Below, one piece after another: positions 1 to 7,471 of a stretch of DNA of 45,715 nt. Where the stretch lies: the NCBI GenBank assembly GCA_049644305.1, contig JBARRQ010000178.1:1-45715 (forward strand), given 5' to 3'. Both the position numbers and the translations under genes were made by a program. Numbering within the stretch: position 1 is the stretch's first letter; every line of letters begins with the position of its first letter. The stretch comes from AC-32 sp049644305 (GTDB lineage: Bacteria > Actinomycetota > Thermoleophilia > Gaiellales > Gaiellaceae). A model generated the notes under the pieces. It saw nothing but the letters and a program-made list of their open reading frames with translations. It did no database searches and was not told the DNA's origin.

Positions 1-449
1 GGCGCCATCCGCTTCGCGCGCGACTTGCCGAAGCTCATCACCTTGGACCCGCCGCCCTGCACCTGGTTCATCAGGAAGATCCAGAACCCGAACAGCAGCA
101 CGAACGGGAGCAGCGACGTCAGGAACGAGATCCACGACCAGCTGCCGGTTCCCTTCGAGTCGAAGGTGACCCCGTGCCTCTGCAGGTCCTTCTGCAGCGT
201 GGGCACGACCTGCTCGCTCGGGTAGTTCACGGTGCCCTTCTTGCCGTCCTTCAGCTGGAAGCTGACGGATTGCTTCGGCGGGTTGAAGACCGCGGTGTCG
301 ACGTTGTTGCTGTCGACTTTCTGGATGAACTGCGAGTACGTGAGCCTCGGGGCGCCCTTCGAGTGCGGGATCAGCGTCTGGCTCGCCAGGTAGACGAGCA
401 GCACGATCACGATGAGCGGAAACAGCGCTGAACGGAAGAAACGGTTCAC
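1..449 (-). CDS. ftsH: ATP-dependent zinc metalloprotease FtsH, N-terminal part
   Basis: This is the first 149 codons of the membrane AAA+ protease that degrades unfolded and regulatory membrane proteins; the ATPase and HExxH protease domains lie beyond the window edge. The GTG start at 447-449 follows a purine-rich AGAGGG ribosome site. Residues about 9-25 form the first membrane helix, an extracytoplasmic segment follows, and residues about 107-127 form the second helix. The motif GGGSKVMSFGKSRAK right after it is the characteristic linker into the AAA module. It lies 73 bases downstream of hpt, in the conserved tilS-hpt-ftsH order. Identification is firm, but the gene is partial. Confidence 0.95.
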   Translation of the reverse strand, partial: MNRFFRSALFPLIVIVLLVYLASQTLIPHSKGAPRLTYSQFIQKVDSNNVDTAVFNPPKQSVSFQLKDGKKGTVNYPSEQVVPTLQKDLQRHGVTFDSKGTGSWSWISFLTSLLPFVLLFGFWIFLMNQVQGGGSKVMSFGKSRAKRMA

Positions 450-522
450 GGGCCCTCTATCGGCAAAGGGTACCAGCGAGCATGAACCTTCCCTCCCGGG
501 GAGGGCTCAACCCCAAAAGGCG

Positions 523-1083
523 CTAGATCCCCTCTGGTGCCAGCTCCGGGCTCAGGACGGCGACGTAGGGGAGGTTGCGATAGCGCTCCCCGAGGTCCAG
601 GCCGTAGCCGACTACGAAGCGGTTGGCGATCTCGAAGCCGATGTAACGGACCGCCACGTCGATCTCGCGCCGCGCGGGCTTGGTCATCAGCGCGCAGACC
701 TCGAGCGTTGCCGGCTCGCGCGACTCGAGGTTGCGCATCAGGTACGAGAGCGTGAGGCCGGAATCGATGATGTCTTCGATAACGAGGACGTCCCTGCCCT
801 CGATGTTGATGTCGAGGTCCTTCAGGATCCGGACGATCCCCGAGGAGTCGGTCGAGTCGCCGTAGCTCGAGATCGCCATGAAGTCGACCTCACAAGGGAC
901 CGTAAGGTGGCGCATCAGATCGGCCATGAAGAAGACGGCTCCCTTGAGGACGCCGATCAAGAGCAGGTCGCGGCCTTGGTAGTCGGCCGAGATCTCGGCG
1001 CCGAGCTCGGCGATTCGGGCGCTCAGCGTCTCCTCGTCGATCAGGATCTCGCCGACGGCCCGCTCGAGCTCGGCCTGGCTCAC
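523..1083 (-). CDS. hpt: Hypoxanthine phosphoribosyltransferase
   Basis: This purine salvage enzyme converts hypoxanthine or guanine plus PRPP to IMP or GMP in the cytoplasm. The 186-residue length is normal. GVLKGAVFFMADL at 44-56 is the conserved early loop and VIEDIIDSGLTL at 101-112 is the PRPP-binding motif with its acidic pair. The GTG start at 1081-1083 overlaps the TGA stop of tilS in a GTGA arrangement, so translation is probably coupled to tilS. A longer frame upstream is only tilS read out of frame. Order tilS-hpt-ftsH is conserved in many Gram-positive bacteria. Confidence 0.95.
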   Translation of the reverse strand: MSQAELERAVGEILIDEETLSARIAELGAEISADYQGRDLLLIGVLKGAVFFMADLMRHLTVPCEVDFMAISSYGDSTDSSGIVRILKDLDINIEGRDVLVIEDIIDSGLTLSYLMRNLESREPATLEVCALMTKPARREIDVAVRYIGFEIANRFVVGYGLDLGERYRNLPYVAVLSPELAPEGI

Positions 1084-2087
1084 TCCCCGCCCTTCGTCGC
1101 GGTGACGCCGGGCGCGTCCACGATCCCGGGCACGGCGACGACTTCGCGGCCGCGCACGACGAGCGGCCACGCCTCGCGCTCGGATCGTGGGATCTTGGCG
1201 TCGACGAACACGTCTTGCACCTTCTTGCGGCGGCCGGCGAGGCGATCGCCGGGCCGCCAACTCCGTACCTTAAGGCCTGGGAGCTCGGATTCAATCCTCC
1301 AAGGTCCCCATTCGACAATGCCCTCCAGCGCGATCGGGCTCTGCTCGAGCCAGACCTGGTCGTACTCGCGGACCGCGGTGAGGCCGCCGCCGAGGTCGAC
1401 GCGCATCGAGCCGGCGCGCGCTGCGAGGAGCTGGTCGAGCCTCGACGGGCGCTCCTCGGCCAGGCGGAGCAGGTTCTGCTCAGCGGCCGGGTGGAGACGG
1501 TGCAGGAGCGGAAGGATCTCGTTGCGGATCAGGCCGCGCCTCGTGTCGGGATTCGAGCTGTCATGGCGGAACTCGAGGCCCTCGGCGCGGCAGTACGCCT
1601 CCGTCTCGTCACGCCAGAGCGGGAGAAGCGGGCGGACGATGCCGTCCTCACGCTTCGGCTTGATCGCCTTTGTCGTGCCGCTCGCGACGAGCCGGTAGAG
1701 CACTGTCTCGACCTGGTCCGAAGCGGTGTGGCCGGTGGCGCGCAGCCTGTCGCGGGCGAACGAGTAGCGAAGCTCGCGGAGGGCCTCCTCGGTCGGGCGG
1801 TCGGGCGGGGGCGCATCGACGACCTCTGCGCCCAGCAGCTCACGGCAGAAACGGGAGTCCTCGTCCGACTCCGCCCCACGCAGCCCGTGATTGACGTGTA
1901 GCGCGCTCACGCGGTAGCCGAGCACACGAAGGACGTGCCAGAGGCAGGTCGAGTCGGGCCCGCCCGAGACGAGAGCGACGACGTCTCCGCCGGCCGGAAT
2001 CAGCTCGAGACGCCGGATGTGCTCCTCGACCCGGCGGCGGAGCTCCGCGGGCTCGATTGCCTTCGACTGGCGTTTTTGGCTGCTCAT
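1080..2087 (-). CDS. tilS: tRNA(Ile)-lysidine synthase
   Basis: TilS converts the wobble cytidine of the CAU anticodon of a tRNA-Ile to lysidine using ATP and lysine, switching both amino-acid identity and codon reading to AUA. The 335-residue protein has the PP-loop signature SGGPDS at 41-46, and RPGDR plus a basic KKVQDVFVDAKIPR segment near the C-terminus, as in the family tRNA-binding C domain. I chose the ATG at 2085-2087, because an upstream ATG at 2156 would add 23 residues with no family similarity. No strong ribosome site is visible. Two spaced direct repeats lie just upstream. It heads the tilS-hpt-ftsH unit. Confidence 0.93.
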   Translation of the reverse strand: MSSQKRQSKAIEPAELRRRVEEHIRRLELIPAGGDVVALVSGGPDSTCLWHVLRVLGYRVSALHVNHGLRGAESDEDSRFCRELLGAEVVDAPPPDRPTEEALRELRYSFARDRLRATGHTASDQVETVLYRLVASGTTKAIKPKREDGIVRPLLPLWRDETEAYCRAEGLEFRHDSSNPDTRRGLIRNEILPLLHRLHPAAEQNLLRLAEERPSRLDQLLAARAGSMRVDLGGGLTAVREYDQVWLEQSPIALEGIVEWGPWRIESELPGLKVRSWRPGDRLAGRRKKVQDVFVDAKIPRSEREAWPLVVRGREVVAVPGIVDAPGVTATKGGE

Positions 2088-2104
2088 GACAACAGTCTTG
2101 CAGC

Positions 2105-2140
2105 GCAGAGAGCCGTGACGCGTTCGGCACAGAGCCGTCA
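2105..2140. repeat. Pair of 14-base direct repeats upstream of tilS
   Basis: On the minus strand TGACGGCTCTGTGC (2127-2140) and TCACGGCTCTCTGC (2105-2118) match at 12 of 14 positions and start 22 bases apart, about two helical turns. They end 18 bases before the tilS start codon. The spacing and position would suit a tandem operator, but no regulator is identified; function is inference. Confidence 0.4.
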
Positions 2141-2230
2141 CCCACGCGTGCGTCATTTCTGGCTACGCTCACCGCGGGGAGGAGGCCGGGCGCGCCGTAC
2201 TACAGGGACCGTCGGGCTCGCGCAGGGTCG

Positions 2231-3010
2231 TTACAGAATCAGCGACCGGTAGGAGATCGTCCGGCGCATCCCGATCGCCTCGTAGACGCGGATCGCCGGC
2301 GCATTCTCGGCTCGGACGAACAGGCAGACGACGGGGACGCGCTCGAGAAGACGGCGGCACAGATCGCGCATCCCGCGCTGGGCGTAGCCACGCCCGCGCG
2401 CGGCCGGGTCGACCCAGACCTGTTGGAGCTGCACCGCGGCAGGCGTCCACGCGGATGCTTCTGCCTTGAAGAGAATCGTCCCGTCCTCTCTCCACACCCA
2501 GGAGCGCCCGTCCTCGATTTGCATCCGCGTCCGCCAGCGGAAGCTCTCCGCATCGCGCTCGAGCGGATCGATCCCGATCTCCTCAAGGTGCGCGGCTGCA
2601 GACGCCGGGACGAGCAGGTCGAAGTCGCCCTCCGTCGCCCGGCGCAGCCCCGTCTCCCCCGGCTCGGGCGGCTCCTCGAGAACGTAGACGGGTTGCCCAG
2701 GACGGTCTTCGCGCGGAGCGGGCAGCCGTTCCCGCGCCGCCTCCCAAAGGTCCGTGACGGCGCCTTCCTCCCCGATCACCATCGTGGCGCGGCCCGACGC
2801 GGTCACCTCCGCGAACGCACCGCAGCCTGAGCCGGACGGGACGACGTTCGACCCGACGTGGCACAGCGCCTCGAGACGCCCGCGCCCCTCGAGCGCCGTG
2901 AAGCGCCCGAGCCCCCGCCGGGCGACGTCCTCCAAGAAGACGCGCTCGACAGGATCTTCCGCGCAGAAGGCCAGGATCTCTTCGAGCGTGGGTTCCTTCA
3001 GGGTGGGCAT
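2231..3010 (-). CDS. GNAT-family N-acetyltransferase with DUF4081-like N-terminal half
   Basis: The 259-residue protein has a C-terminal GNAT fold: QVWVDPAARGRGYA at 197-210 is the acetyl-CoA pyrophosphate-binding motif A (R/QxxGxG/A type) and NAPAIRVYEAIGM at 236-248 is the usual end strand. Residues about 1-120 resemble the DUF4081 module that precedes GNAT domains in actinobacteria. GNAT enzymes transfer acetyl from acetyl-CoA to an amine; the substrate here cannot be told. It is transcribed away from deoD, with 142 bases between the two starts. The family call is good and the biological role unknown. Confidence 0.88.
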   Translation of the reverse strand: MPTLKEPTLEEILAFCAEDPVERVFLEDVARRGLGRFTALEGRGRLEALCHVGSNVVPSGSGCGAFAEVTASGRATMVIGEEGAVTDLWEAARERLPAPREDRPGQPVYVLEEPPEPGETGLRRATEGDFDLLVPASAAAHLEEIGIDPLERDAESFRWRTRMQIEDGRSWVWREDGTILFKAEASAWTPAAVQLQQVWVDPAARGRGYAQRGMRDLCRRLLERVPVVCLFVRAENAPAIRVYEAIGMRRTISYRSLIL

Positions 3011-3085
3011 CGGCGCCGAGGAAACTCTAAGGCGCCACCTCAGTAGGAGCGCAAGCCGCTTTGCATCCCAGACGGTGTGTTGGAC

Positions 3086-3112
3086 GGTCGCTCCGGCAAA
3101 GCCGGCGCGACC
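3086..3112. other. Two-part hairpin in the deoD upstream region
   Basis: GGTCGC (3086-3091) pairs with GCGACC (3107-3112), and inside it CCGGC (3093-3097) pairs with GCCGG (3101-3105) across an AAA loop, with one T:C mismatch between the stems. It lies 28 bases before the deoD -10 box, so it is not part of a leaderless deoD mRNA. It could be a DNA-level cruciform or operator, or belong to the scattered small hairpins seen elsewhere in this window. Confidence 0.5.
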
Positions 3113-3140
3113 TCTTTGGCGGCGTCGCGAGCGAGCGCCT

Positions 3141-3146
3141 TAAGCT
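3141..3146 (+). promoter_or_regulatory. -10 box for leaderless deoD
   Basis: TAAGCT fits TANNNT and ends 6 bases before the ATG at 3153, which would place the transcription start at or next to the start codon. No ribosome site precedes the ATG. No convincing -35 hexamer is visible. Confidence 0.5.
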
Positions 3147-3152
3147 TTCCGC

Positions 3153-3860
3153 ATGCCGATCCATGTCCGCGCCGACCCGGGCGACTACGCGGAGGCTTGC
3201 CTGCTCCCGGGTGATCCACTTCGCGCGAAGTACATCGCCGAGACGTACCTCGAGAACGTTGTCCAACGAAACGCCGAACGTGGGCTGCTCGGCTTCACGG
3301 GCGAATACGACGGCGCGCCGGTCTCGGTGCAGGCGACGGGTATGGGCTGTCCGTCCGCGGCAATCGTGATGGAGGAGCTGGTTCAGCTCGGAGTGAAGCG
3401 ATTCCTGCGGGTCGGGACCTGCGGCGGGCTTCAGCAGGACCTCCAGCTCGGAGACCTGATCGTCGCCGTCTCCGCCGTCGCGGCCGACGGAACCGCGCGC
3501 CACTACGTCGGGGGTGAGCCGCACACGCCGACCGCCGACTGGGAGCTCGTGCACGCGGCCGTCCATACGGCTAAGGAGCTCGACCAGCCCGTGCGGGTCG
3601 GCCCGATCGCCTCCAGCGACACCTTCTACGACCCCGATCCGGGCCGTCACAAGCGCTGGTCGGAGCGCGGCGTGCTCGGCGTCGAGATGGAGGCAGCCGT
3701 CTTGTTCACGATCGGCGCGCTGCGCGGCGTCCACGCCGGCTGCCTGCTGACAGTCAGCGACATCGTGATCGGCGAGGAGTTCACCCGAATCTCGGACGCC
3801 GATCTCCAGTCGGCCGTCGACCGGATGACCCGCGTCGCCCTGGGCACCGTCACTCATTGA
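3153..3860 (+). CDS. deoD: Purine-nucleoside phosphorylase, DeoD (hexameric) type
   Basis: This enzyme splits purine (deoxy)nucleosides with phosphate into base and (deoxy)ribose 1-phosphate, feeding salvage together with hpt. The 235-residue length matches the family. Visible motifs are GDPLRAK at 20-26 (phosphate site), GTCGGL at 88-93, VEME at 177-180 (ribose and nucleoside contacts) and the catalytic-region SD at 202-203. The ATG lies 6 bases after a TANNNT box, so the mRNA is probably leaderless. Its TGA stop overlaps the TTG start of the next gene. A uridine phosphorylase specificity cannot be fully excluded, but SD and VEME favour purines. Confidence 0.93.
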   Translation: MPIHVRADPGDYAEACLLPGDPLRAKYIAETYLENVVQRNAERGLLGFTGEYDGAPVSVQATGMGCPSAAIVMEELVQLGVKRFLRVGTCGGLQQDLQLGDLIVAVSAVAADGTARHYVGGEPHTPTADWELVHAAVHTAKELDQPVRVGPIASSDTFYDPDPGRHKRWSERGVLGVEMEAAVLFTIGALRGVHAGCLLTVSDIVIGEEFTRISDADLQSAVDRMTRVALGTVTH

Positions 3861-4771
3861 CGCAGAGCACAACCGTCTTCCTCGTCAATCCTGCGTCCGA
3901 CAACGGCTCGACCGGCCGACGGTGGCCCGAGCTCGCGCACCGCTCCGCCGAGCTGGGCCTCCACGGCAAGGCGCTCCTCTCGGACCGCCCGGGCCACCTG
4001 CCCGAGCTTGCCCGGCAGGCCGTCGACGGAGGGGCGTCTCTGATCGTCGCCGTCGGCGGAGACGGAACGGTGAACGAGGTTGCCCAGGGCCTCGTCGGCC
4101 GTGACGGGGTCGAGCTCGCGGTGATCCCCCGGGGGACCGGTAGAGACTTCGTGCGCACGTTTGGCATTCCGCGCCGCCTCGAGGACGCGGTGGCGGTCGC
4201 CCGTGGGGGCCGAGTGCGCGCGATCGACCTCGGCCACGCTGACTATCGGGCGTGGGACGGTCGCCGAGCCCAGTCCTACTTCGCCAACATCGCGAGCGCG
4301 GGCATGAGCGGCGCGATCGCAAAGCGTGCCAACGAGACCTCGAAGGCCCTCGGCGCGAAGATCTCCTACCTCTTGGCGACGTTCAGCGTCTTCGCCCGCT
4401 GGCGAAACGACGAGGTGCGCGTGACGGTGGACGGACAGAGCCACACGGGCCGGATGCACGACGTCGTCGTCGCCAACGGGCGCTTCTTCGGAGGCGGGAT
4501 GATGATCTGCCCGACTGCCGAGCCGGACGACGGTCTCTTCGACGTCCTGCTGATCGGCGATCTCACGAAGCGCGACCTGCTTCTGACGTTGCCGAAGACC
4601 TACGCCGGCCGGCACCTTCCGCATCCGAAGGCGAAGTTGCTACGAGGGGCTTCGGTCGAGGTCGATGCGCCCGAGCCGCTACCGGTCGAGCTCGACGGCG
4701 AGCAGCCGGGAACCACGCCGGCACGCTTCGAGATCGTTCCGCAGAGCCTCCGCCTGCGGGTCCCGGCCTAG
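3857..4771 (+). CDS. Diacylglycerol kinase-like lipid kinase
   Basis: The 304-residue protein belongs to the DAGK catalytic family (LCB5/DagK/YegS-like), which phosphorylates a lipid hydroxyl with ATP at the membrane. NPASDNGSTG at 11-20 and VAVGGDGTVNEVAQGL at 64-79 are the nucleotide-binding signatures, and GRFFGGGM-type sequence marks the second half. The TTG start overlaps the deoD TGA (TTGA), implying coupled translation. It converges with the next gene, sharing 4 bases at the stops. Diacylglycerol recycling is the commonest role in this family, but the exact lipid is not shown by the sequence. Confidence 0.88.
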   Translation: MTQSTTVFLVNPASDNGSTGRRWPELAHRSAELGLHGKALLSDRPGHLPELARQAVDGGASLIVAVGGDGTVNEVAQGLVGRDGVELAVIPRGTGRDFVRTFGIPRRLEDAVAVARGGRVRAIDLGHADYRAWDGRRAQSYFANIASAGMSGAIAKRANETSKALGAKISYLLATFSVFARWRNDEVRVTVDGQSHTGRMHDVVVANGRFFGGGMMICPTAEPDDGLFDVLLIGDLTKRDLLLTLPKTYAGRHLPHPKAKLLRGASVEVDAPEPLPVELDGEQPGTTPARFEIVPQSLRLRVPA

Positions 4772-5082
4772 GAGCCGCTCGGGGACTTCGGTTTCGCCCG
4801 CGACGAGCTCTTCGCCGTTGGTTTCTTCACCCCGCTCGTGCGCGCACGCCTCTTTCCGCGCGAGGAACCGGACAGCTGGTCGACCTTTCGCTCCAGCGCC
4901 GCGACGCGCCGCTCGAGCTCGTCCATGCCGCGCACGCGCTTCTGCAACTCGTCGACGCGGTCCTTCAGCCCGCCCGCCGCCTCGAAGAGCCTCTGAGCCG
5001 CGGGCATGTCCGCGAGCTTGCCGACCACATCCTCGCCTCGATCTGCGAGCTTGCTCAGAAGGTCCTGTCTGCGCTCCGCCAT
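4768..5082 (-). CDS. Small coiled-coil protein with basic tail
   Basis: I do not recognise a named family. The 104 residues split into a helical, heptad-rich part (about 1-70, with LKDRVDELQKRV and LERRVAALERKVDQL) and a Ser/Lys/Arg-rich tail (about 72-104). The pattern resembles small phasin-like or nucleoid-associated proteins, but that is resemblance only. A purine-rich AAAGGCGGA stretch precedes the ATG. It is convergent with the lipid kinase gene, the stops overlapping by 4 bases. Confidence 0.72.
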   Translation of the reverse strand: MAERRQDLLSKLADRGEDVVGKLADMPAAQRLFEAAGGLKDRVDELQKRVRGMDELERRVAALERKVDQLSGSSRGKRRARTSGVKKPTAKSSSRAKPKSPSGS

Positions 5083-5125
5083 CGGTTCCGCCTTTCGTCG
5101 TTGGGGAAGTAATACCCGACCCGTC

Positions 5126-5905
5126 TCAGCGGCGAATCAGAACCGGCGTTCCGGCGAAGGTCGCGGCGAAGAGACGCCTGAGAATCGGATTGCGAACGCG
5201 GATGCAGCCGTTCGAGACGGCGTGCCCGATCGACGAGGGCTCGTTGGTGCCGTGGATTGCGATCGGCCCGCCCTGCGTCCAGCCGGTGAGCACGTTGGAG
5301 AATGCGGAGATCCCCAGCGCGCCGGGGCCGTAGGGGCCGGACGCGTCGGCGGGGATCAGGAGCTGGTTGACGTAGTAACTCCCTGTCGGCGTGGGAGTCG
5401 CCGGGGAGCCGACGGCGACCCTCGTCCGCAATACCGGGCGGCCGTCGCGGAAGAGCGTCAGCCTCCGAGCGGAGACATCGATGAGGATCCGCGTTCGGAC
5501 CGTCGTGACGCGCACCGCGCCCGCCGGCACGAAACCCGTCGCGCCGTTCGGTCGCCGCGGCAGCTGAACGCGGTACCAGGCAGCCCGGCAATCGCGGCCG
5601 CGGATCGAACCGAGCACGTGAAAGACGTTCGGGAAGCCGTTCTGGTTGCGGGCGGCAAAGCGCGCGAACGGCTCGTGGCCGGGCCGGCGATACGCGCGCG
5701 CGTGACCGAGGACCACCGCCGCGACCGCAAGCCGGCTCGAGCCGACGCGGCTCATCCTTCCGGCCTGGCACCGCGCGGTCGACACGGCCGCGACGCGTCC
5801 CTGGCCGTTGTGAGCGCCGGAGTCGGGTCGCACGCCTGCACCACACGCCGCCAGGGCAAGTGCCAGCGGCAGCGAAAGGAGCCATCGGAGGCGCCCTCGT
5901 CGCAT
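5126..5905 (-). CDS. L,D-transpeptidase (YkuD) lipoprotein
   Basis: L,D-transpeptidases cross-link or attach peptidoglycan stem peptides outside the membrane through a catalytic cysteine. The 259-residue protein begins with an Arg-rich n-region, a hydrophobic stretch and the lipobox LAAC with Cys21, so it is probably lipid-anchored. The YkuD domain occupies roughly 138-259, with HGTN at 218-221 and SNGCIRV at 231-237 (catalytic Cys234). Start: the ATG at 5903-5905 lies 7 bases after a TAAGCT box, whereas the upstream ATG at 5932 would precede the predicted transcription start. The middle part (50-135) resembles a small beta-rich targeting region. Confidence 0.92.
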   Translation of the reverse strand: MRRGRLRWLLSLPLALALAACGAGVRPDSGAHNGQGRVAAVSTARCQAGRMSRVGSSRLAVAAVVLGHARAYRRPGHEPFARFAARNQNGFPNVFHVLGSIRGRDCRAAWYRVQLPRRPNGATGFVPAGAVRVTTVRTRILIDVSARRLTLFRDGRPVLRTRVAVGSPATPTPTGSYYVNQLLIPADASGPYGPGALGISAFSNVLTGWTQGGPIAIHGTNEPSSIGHAVSNGCIRVRNPILRRLFAATFAGTPVLIRR

Positions 5906-5912
5906 CGAAACG

Positions 5913-5942
5913 AGCTTAGCGACGCCCGGCAAATGGAGTCAG
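5913..5942 (-). promoter_or_regulatory. Promoter for the L,D-transpeptidase gene
   Basis: On the minus strand CTGACT (5937-5942) and TAAGCT (5913-5918) are 18 bases apart, and the -10 box ends 7 bases before the ATG, predicting a leaderless mRNA. Confidence 0.5.
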
Positions 5943-6029
5943 CGTGGATCGACACCGGATCGTCACAACTTCCTAACCCTTTTGGGAGTCGTAGTTTCCG
6001 ATACCGCCGCTACTCTGAAACCGAGGACG

Positions 6030-6194
6030 ATGTCGCAGCTCTTCACCCAACGCAGGCGGGCGCACCGGCACACGGCAGTCAGGACCCACGTCCTGATCCA
6101 GCGGCTCGGTGTCCCGTACGAGTTCGAGCGCACGGTCTGCTCGGAATGCCGGCGGGTGCTCGAAGAGCGGCCGCTCAAGCGCGCCGCGGCCTAG
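6030..6194 (+). CDS. 54-residue CxxC protein
   Basis: Not a family I can name. The protein is basic, has a CSEC motif (Cys37, Cys40) and ends in a basic segment rich in Arg, Lys and Ala. A single CxxC could be half of a zinc site in a dimer or a redox pair. The ATG follows GAGGA, and a TACTCT -10-like box lies at 6011-6016, giving a short leader. The stop overlaps the stop of the convergent sirtuin gene. The good ribosome site and promoter make it a likely real gene. Confidence 0.65.
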   Translation: MSQLFTQRRRAHRHTAVRTHVLIQRLGVPYEFERTVCSECRRVLEERPLKRAAA

Positions 6195-6973
6195 CCACCT
6201 TCTAAGCCCGAGACCACTCGCGGCAGGACGTCGCTCGCGTTACCGTCGACTCGAAGAGACGCGTGCGCATCGAGGCCGGTCGGCCCGCGGTTGACGATCG
6301 CAAGCTCGCCGCCGGCGCCCACCGTCTCCAGCGGCAGTGCCGCGACCGGGTAGACCTCGAGCGCCGAGCCGACGACGAGCAGCAGCTGCGCGCCCCGGGC
6401 GAGCTCGAAGGCCCGGTCGATCACCGCGGGAGGCAGTAGCTCGCCGAAGAAGACCACGTCCGGCTTGAGGATCTCGCCGCACGAAGGACAGGACGGAGCC
6501 TCGGCCGCCTCGAGAAGCTCGAGAACGCGCTGCAACGGATAGCGGATGCCGCACCCCGGGCAGGTCGACGTCCGGATCGACCCGTGGACCTCGACGACCT
6601 CCCGGCTCCCGGCGCGCTCGTGGAGCAGGTCGATGTTCTGCGTGACGACCGCCTGCACCCAGCCGCGCCGCTCGAGCTCGGCGAGCGCCTGGTGCGCCGC
6701 GTTCGGCTCAGCCTCGGTCAGCATTGCCACGCGGGGCTTGTAGAAGCTCCAGACCTTGAGCGGATCGCGGCGGAAGGCCTCGAGCGAGCCGTACTCGAGC
6801 GGATCGAATTGCGCCCAGAGCCCGGTCGGCGAGCGGAAGTCGGGAATGCCGCTCTCGGTCGAGATCCCAGCCCCGGTGAGCACGACGCATGGCCGCCGGC
6901 GGCGGACCAGCTCGACAAGCTTCTCGACTTCCAAGTTCGCTACTTTCGGGCGGACGACGTGTCGATCGGTCAT
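6191..6973 (-). CDS. NAD-dependent protein deacylase, sirtuin family
   Basis: Sirtuins remove acyl groups from lysines using NAD+, producing O-acyl-ADP-ribose and nicotinamide. The 260-residue protein has TGAGIS at 33-38 and GIPDFRS at 42-48 (NAD binding), TQNID at 111-115, catalytic His130 in VEVHGS, and four zinc cysteines (138, 141, 162, 165) in two CPxC pairs. It lacks the Tyr/Arg pair typical of CobB/SIRT5 desuccinylases near residues 53-58, so plain deacetylation is more likely. The start ATG at 6971-6973 is chosen because longer frames run antisense to the thioesterase gene. Strong hairpins separate it from that gene. Confidence 0.93.
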   Translation of the reverse strand: MTDRHVVRPKVANLEVEKLVELVRRRRPCVVLTGAGISTESGIPDFRSPTGLWAQFDPLEYGSLEAFRRDPLKVWSFYKPRVAMLTEAEPNAAHQALAELERRGWVQAVVTQNIDLLHERAGSREVVEVHGSIRTSTCPGCGIRYPLQRVLELLEAAEAPSCPSCGEILKPDVVFFGELLPPAVIDRAFELARGAQLLLVVGSALEVYPVAALPLETVGAGGELAIVNRGPTGLDAHASLRVDGNASDVLPRVVSGLEGG

Positions 6974-6986
6974 TTCGGACAGCCGT

Positions 6987-7032
6987 CCGGGCGAAGCCCG
7001 GCCGGCTTGATGCCGCCGCCGCAAGCGGCGGC
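6987..7032. repeat. Two adjacent strong hairpins between sirtuin and thioesterase
   Basis: CCGGGCGAAGCCCGG (6987-7001) is a perfect stem with a GAA loop. GCCGCCGCAAGCGGCGGC (7015-7032) is a perfect stem closing on AA or CAAG. The first is identical over 15 bases to a hairpin at 31191-31205. They lie between two divergent starts and have no T-tract, so they are not ordinary terminators. Confidence 0.6.
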
Positions 7033-7063
7033 TCGTGAGTTTGCGATCGTAGAGAGTTTGCCC

Positions 7064-7471
7064 GTGGACTTCCGCTTCACGACCGAGGTGCGGGTGCGCT
7101 TCGCCGAGACCGACGCGCAGGGGGTCGCCCACAACTCCGCCTACCTGGTTTGGTTCGAGGTCGCGCGCATCGACTACCTCGGGCGCTTCCGCGGCGGCTA
7201 CCCGGAGCTCCGTGCCGAGGGAATCGAGGCGCTGACGACCGAGTCGCACGTCCGGTATCTCGATCCGGCCCGCTTCGACGACCGCCTGGCGATTCACTGC
7301 GCCTGCGGCGATCTTCGCGGCGCCCGCTTTCGCTTCGACTACAGGGTCGAGCGGGACGGCGAGCCGGTGGCAGACGGCTGGACGCAACACGCCTGCGTCG
7401 ACGCGCGAACGCACAGGCCGACGCGCGTGCCTTCTTGGCTCGTCGAGGCGATCTCTACGGCCGAGACGTGA
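7064..7471 (+). CDS. Acyl-CoA thioesterase, hotdog (4HBT/YbgC-like) fold
   Basis: The 135-residue protein has the 4-hydroxybenzoyl-CoA thioesterase signature ETDAQGVAHNSAYLVWFE, with the catalytic-type Asp17, followed by the long hotdog helix. Such enzymes hydrolyse acyl-CoA to free acid and CoA; the acyl group is not evident. The GTG at 7064 is preferred: AGAGAG precedes it and the family N-terminus starts here, whereas the upstream ATG at 7010 would translate through a hairpin. Its 3' end overlaps the convergent VanW gene by 17 bases. Confidence 0.86.
   Translation: MDFRFTTEVRVRFAETDAQGVAHNSAYLVWFEVARIDYLGRFRGGYPELRAEGIEALTTESHVRYLDPARFDDRLAIHCACGDLRGARFRFDYRVERDGEPVADGWTQHACVDARTHRPTRVPSWLVEAISTAET

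Noticed and set aside
491..505. Palindrome CCCTCCCGGGGAGGG between hpt and ftsH as a terminator
   Set aside because: No T-tract on either strand, and ftsH is expected to be co-transcribed with hpt.
412..1698. Open frame of 428 codons on the plus strand across hpt and tilS
   Set aside because: It runs antisense to two well-supported genes, shows no family motif, and open antisense frames are expected at this GC content.
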